Below are positions 53,776-63,508 of a stretch of 64,000 nt of DNA, piece after piece (the first letter of the stretch is position 1; each line of letters opens with the position of its first letter). This stretch comes from Gammaproteobacteria bacterium (GTDB lineage: Bacteria; Pseudomonadota; Gammaproteobacteria; UBA6429; Thiohalophilaceae), in the NCBI GenBank assembly GCA_016194635.1, contig JACQBC010000030.1, forward strand, positions 1 through 64,000, read 5' to 3'. The notes beneath the pieces were generated by a model, which was not told the DNA's origin, did no database searches, and saw only the letters and a list, made by a program, of their open reading frames with translations. A program made the translations under genes and the position numbers.

Positions 53776-56628
53776 GTGGATAAAACCTATCAGCCGCACG
53801 CTATCGAAACGCATTGGTATGCACGCTGGGAACAATGCGGTTACTTTGCCCCGCAACCCCAGGGCGCTGCCTATTGCATCATGATCCCGCCGCCCAACGT
53901 CACCGGTTCGCTACACATGGGTCACGCGTTCCAAGACACGATCATGGACGCCTTGACGCGCTATCACCGGATGAAAGGCGATAACACCCTATGGCAGGCC
54001 GGCACCGATCACGCCGGTATCGCCACCCAAATGGTGGTCGAACGGCAGTTGAATGCCCAGGGTCAGACTCGGCATGATCTGGGCCGTGACGGCTTCATCG
54101 CCAAGGTGTGGGAATGGAAGGCGCACTCCGGCGGGACGATTACCCGCCAATTACGTCGCATCGGCGCCTCGCTGGATTGGAGCCGCGAACGTTTTACCAT
54201 GGACGAGGGTTTGTCCGCTGCCGTACAAGAAGTGTTTGTCCGCCTCCACGAAGAAGACCTTATCTATCGCGACAAACAACTGGTGAATTGGGATCCCGTG
54301 TTACAGACCGCGGTTTCGGATCTTGAAGTCATCTCCCAGGAAGAAAGCGGGCATTTATGGCACTTGCGTTATCCGCTAACCGATGGGAGCGGACATTTGA
54401 TCGTCGCCACCACCCGACCGGAAACCCTGCTCGGTGACAGCGCAGTCGCAGTTCATCCTAATGATGAGCGGTACAAAAAATTTATTGGCAAACAGATTCG
54501 ACTGCCTATTACAAATCGCGAGATTCCTATCATCGCGGACGACTACGTGGACAAAGAGTTCGGTACCGGCTGCGTCAAGATCACCCCGGCACATGACTTC
54601 AACGACTACAAACTTGGAAAGCGCCATAAGCTTCCTTTGTTTTGTATCTTTACTAAGGATGCGAAGATCGTTAACGATGAAGATTGGCCGATGGTTAATC
54701 AAAACCTTAGATATGCGCGTATATCAAAGCGGCGCGATATTATCGACGTGGCATCCGAGATTGGCATACCAAGAGACTATTGGGGTCTAGATCGTTTCGA
54801 CGCACGCAAGAAAATCGTTGCCTATTTTGAGAAAGAGGGTCTCCTAGAGAAAATCCAACCGCATAAATTAATGGTGCCGCGCGGTGATCGCAGCCAGGCG
54901 GTGATCGAGCCCTATCTCACCGATCAATGGTATGTAAAGATTGCTCCTCTGGCCGAACCCGCGATCAAGGCGGTTGAAACCGGTGCGATTAAATTCGTCC
55001 CGGACAATTGGAAAAACACTTATTTTGAATGGATGCGCAACATCCAGGATTGGTGCGTCAGCCGCCAGATCTGGTGGGGCCACCGCATCCCGGCCTGGTA
55101 CGACGACCGCGGTACTATCTATGTCGCGCGCAGCGAAACCGAGGTCCGCAAGAAGTACCGGCTCAGCGACACGCTGCAACTCACACAAGACGATGACGTG
55201 CTCGATACTTGGTTCTCGTCCGCGTTATGGCCGTTTTCCACCTTGGGCTGGCCGCAACAAACACCGGAATTAAAAACCTTTTACCCCACCTCGGTGTTGG
55301 TCACCGGTTTTGACATCATCTTTTTTTGGGTGGCGCGGATGATCATGTTTGGGATGAAATTCACCGGCGAGGTACCGTTTCGCGAAGTGTATATCCACGG
55401 CCTGGTGCGCGATTCGCACGGGCAAAAAATGTCGAAGTCCAAAGGAAATGTATTGGATCCGATCGATTTGATCGACGGCGTGGATCTGGAAACCCTGGTA
55501 AACAAACGCATCACCGGCCTGCTGCGGCCCAAGGACGCCGCGGATATTGAAAAGATCACCCGCATCGAATATCCCAACGGCATTCCCGCCTACGGTACGG
55601 ACGCGTTGCGGTTTACTTTCGCGGCGCTGGCATCCACCGGGCGCGATATTAATTTTGATCTGAATCGGATCGAGGGCTACCGCAATTTCTGCAATAAGTT
55701 ATGGAACGCCGCGCGTTATGTGTTGCTCAATACCGAAGGCAAAGCCACCGGAACCGGTTACTCCAGCATTGAACTCTCCATCGCCGATCGCTGGATCGTT
55801 TCACGCTTACAGCAAACCATCCAACAAGTGGACGACGCCATTCAACAGTATCGTTTTGATCTGATGGCCAATGCGCTTTATGAATTCACTTGGAATGAAT
55901 ATTGCGACTGGTATCTGGAATTATCCAAACCGGTATTGGTGAGTGAAACCAGCAGTGCGGCGGCCAAACGCGGCACCCGTTACACCTTGATCCAAGTGTT
56001 GGAAACTCTGTTGCGTTTGCTCCATCCCATTATGCCCTACATTACCGAGGACATCTGGCAACGGGTCGCGCCCTTGGCCGCTATCCAGGGGGCAACGATC
56101 ATGTTGCAGCCCTTCCCCAGTGCCGATCGCGAACTGATCGCCACCGACGCCGATGCCGACATGGAATGGGTAAAACAATTTATTCTCGGGGTGCGGCAGA
56201 TCCGCAGCGGTATGGATATTAAACCCAGCAAACCCTTGCCGGTGTTACTGCAAAATGGCAGCGACGCGGATCGGCGGCGTTTGACCAACAATCAACACTA
56301 CATCGAGTTCTTGGCGCGTACCGAATCGATTCGCTGGTTAGGCGGCAATGACACGGCACCGGAAGCCGCCACCGCCTTGCTGGGAAATTTGAAATTGCTG
56401 ATCCCGATGGCTGGGTTAATCGACAAACACGCGGAGTCGCAGCGTTTGCAAAAAGAAATCGATAAGAAACACCAAGAAAAAGAACGTCTGGCCACTAAAC
56501 TGGCCAATCCCAATTTTGTGGACAAAGCCCCGGCCGCCGTGGTGGCCACCGAGCGAACACGCTTAGCCGCGATGGAGGCCGCTATGCAGCAATTAACCCA
56601 GCAATTGGAAAAAATCTCGCGGCTGTGA
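53776..56628 (+). CDS. valS: ValS, valyl-tRNA synthetase
   Basis: A 950-residue class I synthetase that charges tRNA-Val. HIGH-type motif [14 protein letters not shown] near residue 40, the editing domain (about 190-410), KMSKSKGN near 551, the anticodon-binding domain and a C-terminal coiled-coil ([20 protein letters not shown] near 885). The start is GTG 53776 by alignment to the usual [12 protein letters not shown]-terminus. The editing region (about 54430-54900) has more AGA, ATA and other rarer codons than the rest and a peptide about 20 residues longer than usual, suggesting recombination. Normally close to holC; here it is 16 kb away. Confidence 0.97.
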   Translation: MDKTYQPHAIETHWYARWEQCGYFAPQPQGAAYCIMIPPPNVTGSLHMGHAFQDTIMDALTRYHRMKGDNTLWQAGTDHAGIATQMVVERQLNAQGQTRHDLGRDGFIAKVWEWKAHSGGTITRQLRRIGASLDWSRERFTMDEGLSAAVQEVFVRLHEEDLIYRDKQLVNWDPVLQTAVSDLEVISQEESGHLWHLRYPLTDGSGHLIVATTRPETLLGDSAVAVHPNDERYKKFIGKQIRLPITNREIPIIADDYVDKEFGTGCVKITPAHDFNDYKLGKRHKLPLFCIFTKDAKIVNDEDWPMVNQNLRYARISKRRDIIDVASEIGIPRDYWGLDRFDARKKIVAYFEKEGLLEKIQPHKLMVPRGDRSQAVIEPYLTDQWYVKIAPLAEPAIKAVETGAIKFVPDNWKNTYFEWMRNIQDWCVSRQIWWGHRIPAWYDDRGTIYVARSETEVRKKYRLSDTLQLTQDDDVLDTWFSSALWPFSTLGWPQQTPELKTFYPTSVLVTGFDIIFFWVARMIMFGMKFTGEVPFREVYIHGLVRDSHGQKMSKSKGNVLDPIDLIDGVDLETLVNKRITGLLRPKDAADIEKITRIEYPNGIPAYGTDALRFTFAALASTGRDINFDLNRIEGYRNFCNKLWNAARYVLLNTEGKATGTGYSSIELSIADRWIVSRLQQTIQQVDDAIQQYRFDLMANALYEFTWNEYCDWYLELSKPVLVSETSSAAAKRGTRYTLIQVLETLLRLLHPIMPYITEDIWQRVAPLAAIQGATIMLQPFPSADRELIATDADADMEWVKQFILGVRQIRSGMDIKPSKPLPVLLQNGSDADRRRLTNNQHYIEFLARTESIRWLGGNDTAPEAATALLGNLKLLIPMAGLIDKHAESQRLQKEIDKKHQEKERLATKLANPNFVDKAPAAVVATERTRLAAMEAAMQQLTQQLEKISRL

Positions 56629-56696
56629 ACCGACACGGGGATGTTTGGAATCTCAACAAGGTCTTCTGATTTAAAAAGTCACTATCATTGACCGTC

Positions 56697-56810
56697 GGTG
56701 GTTGCCGGATCCATTGCGATGGTTGACCGTCGGCGGCAGGGATGCCGCCGTCGAGCGTACAGGGACGTCTTTACAGCGAGTCAACCATCGCAATGGATCC
56801 GGCAACCACC
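56697..56810 (-). repeat. Palindromic element D (core with locus-specific arms)
   Basis: Arms at 56697-56727 and 56780-56810 are perfect 31-bp inverted repeats. Read on the minus strand, the 52-base core has the linker GTAAAGACGTCCCTGTA (56774-56758) and an inner 8-bp hairpin CGGCGGCA/TGCCGCCG (56731-56738 with 56743-56750). It separates the convergent valS and DUF2970 genes, a terminator position. TGACCGTCGG, which marks the arm-core junction at 56724-56733, occurs again just outside the left arm at 56689-56698, possibly the scar of an earlier or shifted copy. Confidence 0.93.
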
Positions 56811-56830
56811 AACAGTACCACCCAAAGCGG

Positions 56831-57058
56831 TCACTTCCCTGTCGCCAACGCCAGTACCAATTTCACCACAGCAACGATCGTCAGCACAAACAGGGCCACG
56901 CCGATCAAACCAATGATAATGTACTGTGAAGGTTTGCCGTAGTTGAAATCACGCTGATAGTTGCTGCTACTCTGCACGCCTAAGAACGCGGCAAACACAC
57001 TTTTAGTGACCTGCCACAAACTGGGGTCGGATTTCGGATTGGTTTCGTTACTTGTCAT
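56831..57058 (-). CDS. DUF2970 small membrane protein
   Basis: A 75-residue protein with a soluble N-terminus (SLWQVTKSVFAAFLGVQSSS) and one C-terminal membrane helix (about 47-71). The WQVxKSVxAAFxGVQS stretch and GKPSQYI match DUF2970, short proteins of unknown function in beta- and gammaproteobacteria. It converges on valS and lies 67 bases after the DUF3999 gene. Confidence 0.85.
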   Translation of the reverse strand: MTSNETNPKSDPSLWQVTKSVFAAFLGVQSSSNYQRDFNYGKPSQYIIIGLIGVALFVLTIVAVVKLVLALATGK

Positions 57059-57125
57059 GGATTTAATCTCCTACCTATATGCTGCGCGGTACAACAGGAT
57101 GGGATGTACTCGCCAGGGTATAAAC

Positions 57126-58508
57126 TCATGCACTGGGTTTATTCTGGTTCATTTGTGCCGTTAAACGGTACGCCATCAAGGCCAATACTAACACACCGAT
57201 GACCAGTACCGCCCACAGGATCCATTTTTTCCACGGCAAGGGTGGTTGGGGAGGTTCGAGAACGGAGCTATCTCCCAAGGTAATCCGCGCCGCCAGGCGG
57301 GCGGGTTTGATCATTTGGCCGGTATTCGCGATCGAATCGACATTAATTAATTGCCCCAGCACCGAGTTCGTGGGTGCGATCTTGATCCCGCCAAACGCCA
57401 ATAAAAACGGCGCCTCACCTTGGGCGGTAAATAAAAGTTGTTCGGGTATCCAGCCTAGTTTTAACATCGGCATGCCATTGAACTTGGTTTCGCCCGGCGC
57501 AACACGCAAACGCCAATACCGATGCACGCTCGATGCAATTGATAACTCCGGTGTTTGGAGTAATTTACCTTCATACTGTAAATCATAAAATATCCCGGTG
57601 TATTGTTCCTGCCACGGTCCATTGGCGTTGGCACTGGACTCGAGTTTGGCGCGTAACACCGTATTGTGCTGCGCCAACACCAAGTTGACGCGGTCCACCG
57701 GAAAATATCCTTGCGTATCGAATCCAAAAACCTGTTCTTTGCTGTCGCTAACTATAACGGGGGTTGAGGTAATCTGTATCCATTGACGCGGTTGGGCCTG
57801 AACACTTTCGGGGAATTGCGCCATCACCTGCGACAGCGTTAGGGCATCGGGTTTATCCCAGGTCAGACGCAGGTATTTGTGCTTGTGTAACGGCAGCTCG
57901 ATGCGCTGCTGGATCAATTGATTATTGGCGTAGTGTAAATTACTTAGGCTGGCGCTGCTTATCAAGGTCTGCCAATGGTCCAGATCCTCGCTGGCTTCGA
58001 CCTGTACCCCGACCACAAAATCCGGTTGCTGATCCGGCCATTGCAACAACAAAGCATTTGGAACGGTTTCTAAACCGCTAACATCGAGCAGATAACCGCT
58101 CAGCTTGCGCGCGTTTGCGGTGGTCTTACCGTAATTAATGTCAATAACCGCCCCCTGTTCATCGGTGGTGATATGCAGCTTATTTAAATTCCGCCCCGGT
58201 GATTGGGTTTGTTCACTGGCATACAAGGGAAAAATCGGTAGTACAATATCACTATGCGCGGTGGTAATTTTTTTTTGTTCGCGGCGTAGTAACTGCGGAA
58301 CAGCCTCGCCTCGGCTGTTAAACACCCGCAAATCACCGTGGTCCGGCCGTGTCATGCCACGGTATACATCCTCGGGCAGGGTGAGCGAATAAATTGCACC
58401 GTCACCATCCACCTCCAGGTTATAACCGTAGGCAAACTCATTTTTATCAATCGCCCGGGCATTCGCGGCGAAGAATAGCATAAACACCAACACAAACCGT
58501 TGCATCAT
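57126..58508 (-). CDS. DUF3999 exported protein
   Basis: A 460-residue protein with an N-terminal signal (about 3-19, FVLVFMLFFAANARA), a long beta-rich periplasmic region (start EFAYGYNLEVDGDGAIYSLT), and one C-terminal membrane helix (about 433-453) followed by a short tail. These are features of DUF3999, which regularly pairs with DUF2339. The start at 58508 was chosen because it overlaps the DUF2339 stop as ATGA; the frame is open further upstream but that part lies inside the DUF2339 gene. Function unknown, probably envelope. Confidence 0.88.
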   Translation of the reverse strand: MMQRFVLVFMLFFAANARAIDKNEFAYGYNLEVDGDGAIYSLTLPEDVYRGMTRPDHGDLRVFNSRGEAVPQLLRREQKKITTAHSDIVLPIFPLYASEQTQSPGRNLNKLHITTDEQGAVIDINYGKTTANARKLSGYLLDVSGLETVPNALLLQWPDQQPDFVVGVQVEASEDLDHWQTLISSASLSNLHYANNQLIQQRIELPLHKHKYLRLTWDKPDALTLSQVMAQFPESVQAQPRQWIQITSTPVIVSDSKEQVFGFDTQGYFPVDRVNLVLAQHNTVLRAKLESSANANGPWQEQYTGIFYDLQYEGKLLQTPELSIASSVHRYWRLRVAPGETKFNGMPMLKLGWIPEQLLFTAQGEAPFLLAFGGIKIAPTNSVLGQLINVDSIANTGQMIKPARLAARITLGDSSVLEPPQPPLPWKKWILWAVLVIGVLVLALMAYRLTAQMNQNKPSA

Positions 58509-61255
58509 GAGCGGACCTCCGCTTGCCTGGGTGGTAAAGGAGATAAATAATTTATTAACAAGAATAAAACCCCCACGCTGATAAACGATATAATCCGCGC
58601 CAGGGTACCCGAATTGGCTAAATCCACAAAAAATAATTTCGCCACCACCAACACCAGCAATCCCGCGCCGATAAACCATAACACCCGTCGCGGCAAACGG
58701 GTCGCGGCAAACGTAATGAACAACCCGCTCAGGGTCCACACCACGGTGAGGCTGGTTTGAAACTCAACGGAGCTCGCCAAGGCGTGGGGATAAAATCCGA
58801 CACCGAGCCAATGGTGCACGCTACGCGCCACCATGCCATTGATTAACGCAAATCCGGTTACCGCCAGCGCCGGCCCGATCCAAGCGGTGATGGTCTTGTA
58901 CTGTTCTCCGCTATCAACCGAGTGTAACTCGCGGTGCCATCGAATCAACACCAGCATAAAAAAGATAACCGCTAACTCCAACGGATTTAAAATGGGAATA
59001 AAGACCTCCAACGGCCAAGGATCACCCGGTTGAAATACACTAATCGCAGTGGCAAACAACCACAGGAGCGACACCATAGGTAACCCCGCCTGCACCACAT
59101 ACCAGGGGTAATGTTGTTGTAACGGCCACACCAGCCTTGGGCGTAATATAAACAACAATGACAATAGGAACGACGGTATCACCAGCCACATGACCAACGG
59201 CCAGGTGGCGCCGCTCACCAGCGTTTGCATTATCCATGTGGCTTGCCAGCTCACTATAATAACCAGCAACCATAGGCTCAGAATATGTTGCCACTTTAAT
59301 ACCCACTCAATAACGCTGTGACGGTATTGGCGCAATACAAAATACTGAACTATAAAAGCAACCGGCCAGGCCACCACGCCAAGGTGTTGAAATGGATGTT
59401 GTTGCTGGGTAACCACGCTCAGCAATAAGCTCAAATACATGCAGGCGATAAAACCCAAGACGGGAAACCGCAACAGCCTCCAAGATACTGCGCGTTCAAG
59501 CTGCTGCAGGATCAACACACTGCCGCTGATAAACAGCAACCAGCCCGCCGTGAAATACATGAATACGGCGTAATGCTCCAGCGCATTAAATAATTCACGA
59601 TAGCCGGCGCCCAGCCACCAGCTCAGCCCCCATACCAATAAAAAAATATCCGCCGCCGCTTCGGCCTCGTATAATTGCGAGCGATGTTTGTATAAATAAA
59701 AACTCGCGAACATGCCCGCCAAGCTGATCAATACAGCTCCCAGGAATGTACTATTGAAAATAACGAGCTCGGTCGCGGGAGATTGGACAAAAAGCACCAT
59801 GCTGTCGAAGCGCAACACTGCGGAAAAATACGCTACACCCGAACCAACCTGCAGTAGTAGCCCAAAGAGCCGCGCCATTAAACGTTGTTGCTTTACTCCG
59901 ATCCAAACAATTCCCGCGCCTTCTAAGGCCCATGCCGCCGAAGTCCAATGCCCGTCCAAAGCGAGGGGTATGGCCAGGGTAGCGAATACCACGCCCAGGG
60001 CCAGAAATGCCTCGGTGAGTAAACTTAGACCCTGGGCGCTGCGCCGCCACAACAGCAGCGCCAGCGTGATGTAAAAACCACCCATGCTCAATGCACTTAG
60101 CGCTATACCAAACTCTACATTTTTAATCACTGCGCTTTGCAAGGCGAAACTGATCACCGGCACACCGAACACCAAGGTTCCATCCACATAACCTTTGAGT
60201 CGTGGCGGTTGACGGAGGGCAAACAATACTGCGATGCTGACAAAAAATAAGAAGAACAAGATCAAAAAGGGTTCAACCGAAACCAATAACTCCGGTTGAT
60301 AATATTTACTGCCCCACAGTAAACCGATTCCAAACGTAAATACAAATCCCAATAAATTCAATTCGCGCCAGGCGCGGTACCAGGCAATTCCGACGACGCC
60401 GACATTCAGCAACGCGTAATAACTGAATAACATCACATGGCTGCCCCCGCCGGTGGAGGTGAGGATCGGTGCTAGAAACCCGCCGGCGGCGGCAAAAAAA
60501 GCCAGGTACTTCGCGTCTTGCAACACGGCCGACATACCGGAAAACACCACCATGGCGATCATGACGCCCAGGGCCAGACCGGGCGGCAATAATTGCGAAA
60601 CTTTCGCGGCGGCGAACACCGCGAGATATAACACACCCACCCCCCCGCCTTGCAGCAACAAACCAAACACCGTATTGCGTTGGCGCATACGCCAACCCAG
60701 CACTAATAATGCAATACCCAGGCCCGCGGCAAACAGATAACGTACCTCCACTGGGAAATAATGCCGTTCCGCGGCGTATTTAACCAAAAAGCCCACGCCG
60801 AAAAACAAAACAATTATTCCCACCTTGGCAAACACGTTACCATCGGTAAAGAAATGTTTGATCGGCTGTAGCAAGCGATCAAAAATATCCGGACCGTCGG
60901 GTTGTTGTCTTACAGCTGGGGATGGACTATACCTGGCTGGTGGCGTTAAAACCGGCGCGGCGGGTGGTGTGATTGCTTTTTGCTGTGGCGTAACCGCATT
61001 GTTAGGCGGCCTTGGTGTTTCAACGTGCACAGGTGGTATCGGTGTTGGTGGCGACACAGTAGACGTAGCGGATGGTTTTATACTAGGCGCAGACAGACGG
61101 GCCAGCTTATGTTCCAGCAATTTTACCCGGCGTGACACATCGATCACCAGGCCGATAAAAAAACCGACTATTCCTCCCCAGAAGATACCGCCAAACCCAC
61201 CTGCCATTGCACCCAACAAAGCGAATACTGCCGCGAGAATAATTCCAAATCCCAT
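58505..61255 (-). CDS. DUF2339 giant polytopic membrane protein
   Basis: A 916-residue protein with 25 or more hydrophobic segments. The first helices (about 5-42) precede a Pro/Ala/Thr-rich soluble linker (about 60-125) and then the DUF2339 core, which starts near DGNVFAKVGIIVLFFGVGFL and contains LLQGGGVGVLYLAVFAA and KYLAFFAAAGGFLAPILTST. The function is unknown; the DUF3999 gene downstream overlaps by 4 bases, the usual pair. The linker marks a probable division between N-terminal anchor and channel-like core. Confidence 0.92.
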   Translation of the reverse strand: MGFGIILAAVFALLGAMAGGFGGIFWGGIVGFFIGLVIDVSRRVKLLEHKLARLSAPSIKPSATSTVSPPTPIPPVHVETPRPPNNAVTPQQKAITPPAAPVLTPPARYSPSPAVRQQPDGPDIFDRLLQPIKHFFTDGNVFAKVGIIVLFFGVGFLVKYAAERHYFPVEVRYLFAAGLGIALLVLGWRMRQRNTVFGLLLQGGGVGVLYLAVFAAAKVSQLLPPGLALGVMIAMVVFSGMSAVLQDAKYLAFFAAAGGFLAPILTSTGGGSHVMLFSYYALLNVGVVGIAWYRAWRELNLLGFVFTFGIGLLWGSKYYQPELLVSVEPFLILFFLFFVSIAVLFALRQPPRLKGYVDGTLVFGVPVISFALQSAVIKNVEFGIALSALSMGGFYITLALLLWRRSAQGLSLLTEAFLALGVVFATLAIPLALDGHWTSAAWALEGAGIVWIGVKQQRLMARLFGLLLQVGSGVAYFSAVLRFDSMVLFVQSPATELVIFNSTFLGAVLISLAGMFASFYLYKHRSQLYEAEAAADIFLLVWGLSWWLGAGYRELFNALEHYAVFMYFTAGWLLFISGSVLILQQLERAVSWRLLRFPVLGFIACMYLSLLLSVVTQQQHPFQHLGVVAWPVAFIVQYFVLRQYRHSVIEWVLKWQHILSLWLLVIIVSWQATWIMQTLVSGATWPLVMWLVIPSFLLSLLFILRPRLVWPLQQHYPWYVVQAGLPMVSLLWLFATAISVFQPGDPWPLEVFIPILNPLELAVIFFMLVLIRWHRELHSVDSGEQYKTITAWIGPALAVTGFALINGMVARSVHHWLGVGFYPHALASSVEFQTSLTVVWTLSGLFITFAATRLPRRVLWFIGAGLLVLVVAKLFFVDLANSGTLARIISFISVGVLFLLINYLSPLPPRQAEVRS

Positions 61256-61286
61256 ACCCTTCCCTCCTCTGTGTTAGTATTTTTGC

Positions 61287-62519
61287 TTATGCGCTTGCAA
61301 AAAAGCGCCGGGTTTCAAACACCGCCGGCGCAAATGCCTTGCCCTGCACCCGCAAGCTGCGTTTCATGACAAAGTCGGCTAATAGTCCATTATAACGGCG
61401 CAACTCGGCAAGTAGCTTGGCTTGTGACGCGGTCAGATACCCCGCCTTGTACATTAATCTATTCGAATAAATCGGCATCACGGCAGGCAGGGGATAATCC
61501 GATCCATTCAATAATCGATGTTGCCAATCATCGCGCATTACGAGGGTTTCCAAGGTGGGACCGATGCGGTTCAATTGGATGGTGGCCGAAATGTCACCGT
61601 ATAATTGTTTTGCATAATAGTGGTCCTCCATCAGACGGGTGAACAGCGCGAAATTCTTCACCACCGGCCCCGACGCGCCTTTGTCCAGATCGATGTTGGT
61701 CCCAACCCCGGCGCAATGCGCCACGATCACGCGCACACCCTGATCTAAGGCGCGGCGCAATAATAACGGGTTACCCAAGGACTGCGCATCGATACCATCC
61801 ACCGTGTGTTCGTCACCACCGTGGGTTAACAAGGGCAATTGATGCCGGACCATGGCCTGGTAAAACGCGTCGCAGCGCGGTGAGGCGGGATTAATATTCA
61901 TCGCCGGCGGTAACCACTTTACGGCGCGCGCGCCCTGACTAACGGCTTTCTCCAGCGCCTCGACACAGTCGTCGCGGTACGGATGAATCGATGCAATCCA
62001 TTCAAAACGACTGGGATCCCGTTGGGCGACCTGGGCGGCATAAGCATCGCTCACTGCAAACCCCGAATGCTGCAGATCGCGCTGCCCCTGCGGGGTATAA
62101 CAATAATCAAACGCCAATAACATGCACTTTGCCTGCGGCGGAAAATCGGCCAATAAGCGTTGTAAGCGTGTGACATAACTGGCATCCACTCCCTGCGCCG
62201 GGTTGACACAAGCGGCGTTCAGCAACATACGATAACGCAGGTATTGTGTTGGATGCGCCAGGCTACGCATGTCTGGATTGAGCCATACCCCTTGGCTTGA
62301 ATCTCCCATCCCGACCAAATGCGCATGACAATCCCACACCTTGGTGGGATCGATACCTTCCCACGCCGCTTGTACGATGTCGTGTGTGAGCAAGTGCCGC
62401 GGTGTATTCCCTGCCGGGCAGTCATTGAATAAACCTTCATCGGGCCATAACCAGGCGCCCCCGGCGGTCAATCCCACCGCACCGGCACCCAGCCAGGTTA
62501 ACACGCGGCGGCGTTTCAT
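61287..62519 (-). CDS. Amidohydrolase-family protein with Tat-like signal
   Basis: A 410-residue protein starting with KRRRVLTWLGAGAVGLTAGG, which has twin Arg and a hydrophobic stretch as in Tat signals. The rest is a metal-dependent TIM-barrel of the amidohydrolase-2 type: HxH in WDCHAHLVG, LLTHGGDEH, VIVAHCAGVG and a final Asp in NGSDYPLP. The metal ligands are all present. Substrate is unknown; the family includes decarboxylases and hydrolases. Its ATG overlaps the end of the MFS pseudogene by 4 bases, and DUF2339 starts 31 bases downstream. Confidence 0.87.
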   Translation of the reverse strand: MKRRRVLTWLGAGAVGLTAGGAWLWPDEGLFNDCPAGNTPRHLLTHDIVQAAWEGIDPTKVWDCHAHLVGMGDSSQGVWLNPDMRSLAHPTQYLRYRMLLNAACVNPAQGVDASYVTRLQRLLADFPPQAKCMLLAFDYCYTPQGQRDLQHSGFAVSDAYAAQVAQRDPSRFEWIASIHPYRDDCVEALEKAVSQGARAVKWLPPAMNINPASPRCDAFYQAMVRHQLPLLTHGGDEHTVDGIDAQSLGNPLLLRRALDQGVRVIVAHCAGVGTNIDLDKGASGPVVKNFALFTRLMEDHYYAKQLYGDISATIQLNRIGPTLETLVMRDDWQHRLLNGSDYPLPAVMPIYSNRLMYKAGYLTASQAKLLAELRRYNGLLADFVMKRSLRVQGKAFAPAVFETRRFFASA

Positions 62520-63505
62520 GCTTGATTTTCCAGTGCATGGGCCATTTTAATTCCTTCGGCTTCATTAACGCGTGTCAGTAATACCGCACCGAGAATAAAC
62601 AAAATGATCAACGACAAAATCGATAGCCGTGGATTAGCCGAAAAGTGACTCACCACCGCCATTAATAGTGGTCCGATGGCCGTGGCGAGTTTACCCAGCA
62701 TATTATAAAAACCAAAGAATTCGGCGGATTTATCCGCCGGGATCAACCGCGCGTAAAGCGATCGACTCAGGGATTGAATACCGCCCTGCACCAGGCCAAT
62801 CACAATTGCGAGAATATAAAAATCCTTTACGTCATTCATGAAGTACCCATACACCGTCACGCCGATATAGATGGCGATTGCAATCAGTATCGCGGCCTTG
62901 GCGCCGATCTTTTCCCCCAGCTTACCGTAGGCAATCGCGGCGGGGAAAGCCACGAATTGCGTCATTAAAAACGCCATGATCAAATCACCCTGATCAAAAC
63001 CCACTCGACTGCCGTAGTCGCCCGCCATCACGCTAATAGTATCGACACCGTCGATATATAACCAGTACGCTAATAAAAACGTAAACACCACCTTGAGGTT
63101 ACGAATGGTATGAAAGGTGTGTAGCAGTTGTCGCAGGCCCTGACGTATCGCCACACCCAAGGCAACCGGTTCGACCGGTTTGCGTTCTTTGACCAGTAAA
63201 AGAATCGGCAACGAAAACACCGCCCACTAGACTCCAATGAATAAAAACACGTTTGGTATCTCATCCGCCGCCGTGATATGCTGAATTCCGAACTTGCCCG
63301 GATCAGCATATATAACACACGCCAATAAAGCCAAGCCGCCGCCCAGATAGCCTAAAGAAAAACCCAAGGCGGAAAGCATATCGAGTTTATCCTTGGGGGA
63401 CACATCGACGATCATGGAGTCATAAAAAATATTACCTCCGGCAAACCCAATGTAGCTTAATATATATACCAGCAACGCCATTTCCCGTTGACATGGATTC
63501 ACCAC
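62516..63505 (-). pseudogene. MFS transporter (UMF1-like), 5'-truncated and with an in-frame stop
   Basis: The minus strand encodes most of a major-facilitator protein of the UMF1 type: YILSYIGFAGGNIFYDSMIV, VSPKDKLDMLSALGFSLGYL, then after a TAG (about 63221-63223) WAVFSLPILLLVKERKP and the remaining helices to the stop at 62516. Both parts are in the same frame; the TAG sits where the family usually has Trp. The first three helices are also missing: the frame begins directly after the stop codon of the upstream synthetase gene. It is therefore broken in two ways; a Trp-to-stop sequencing error would fix only one. Confidence 0.78.
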
Positions 63506-63508
63506 CCC

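Noticed and set aside
56698-56942. Overlapping plus-strand frames of 66-75 residues
   Set aside because: They are translations of palindromic element D and run over the real DUF2970 gene on the opposite strand.
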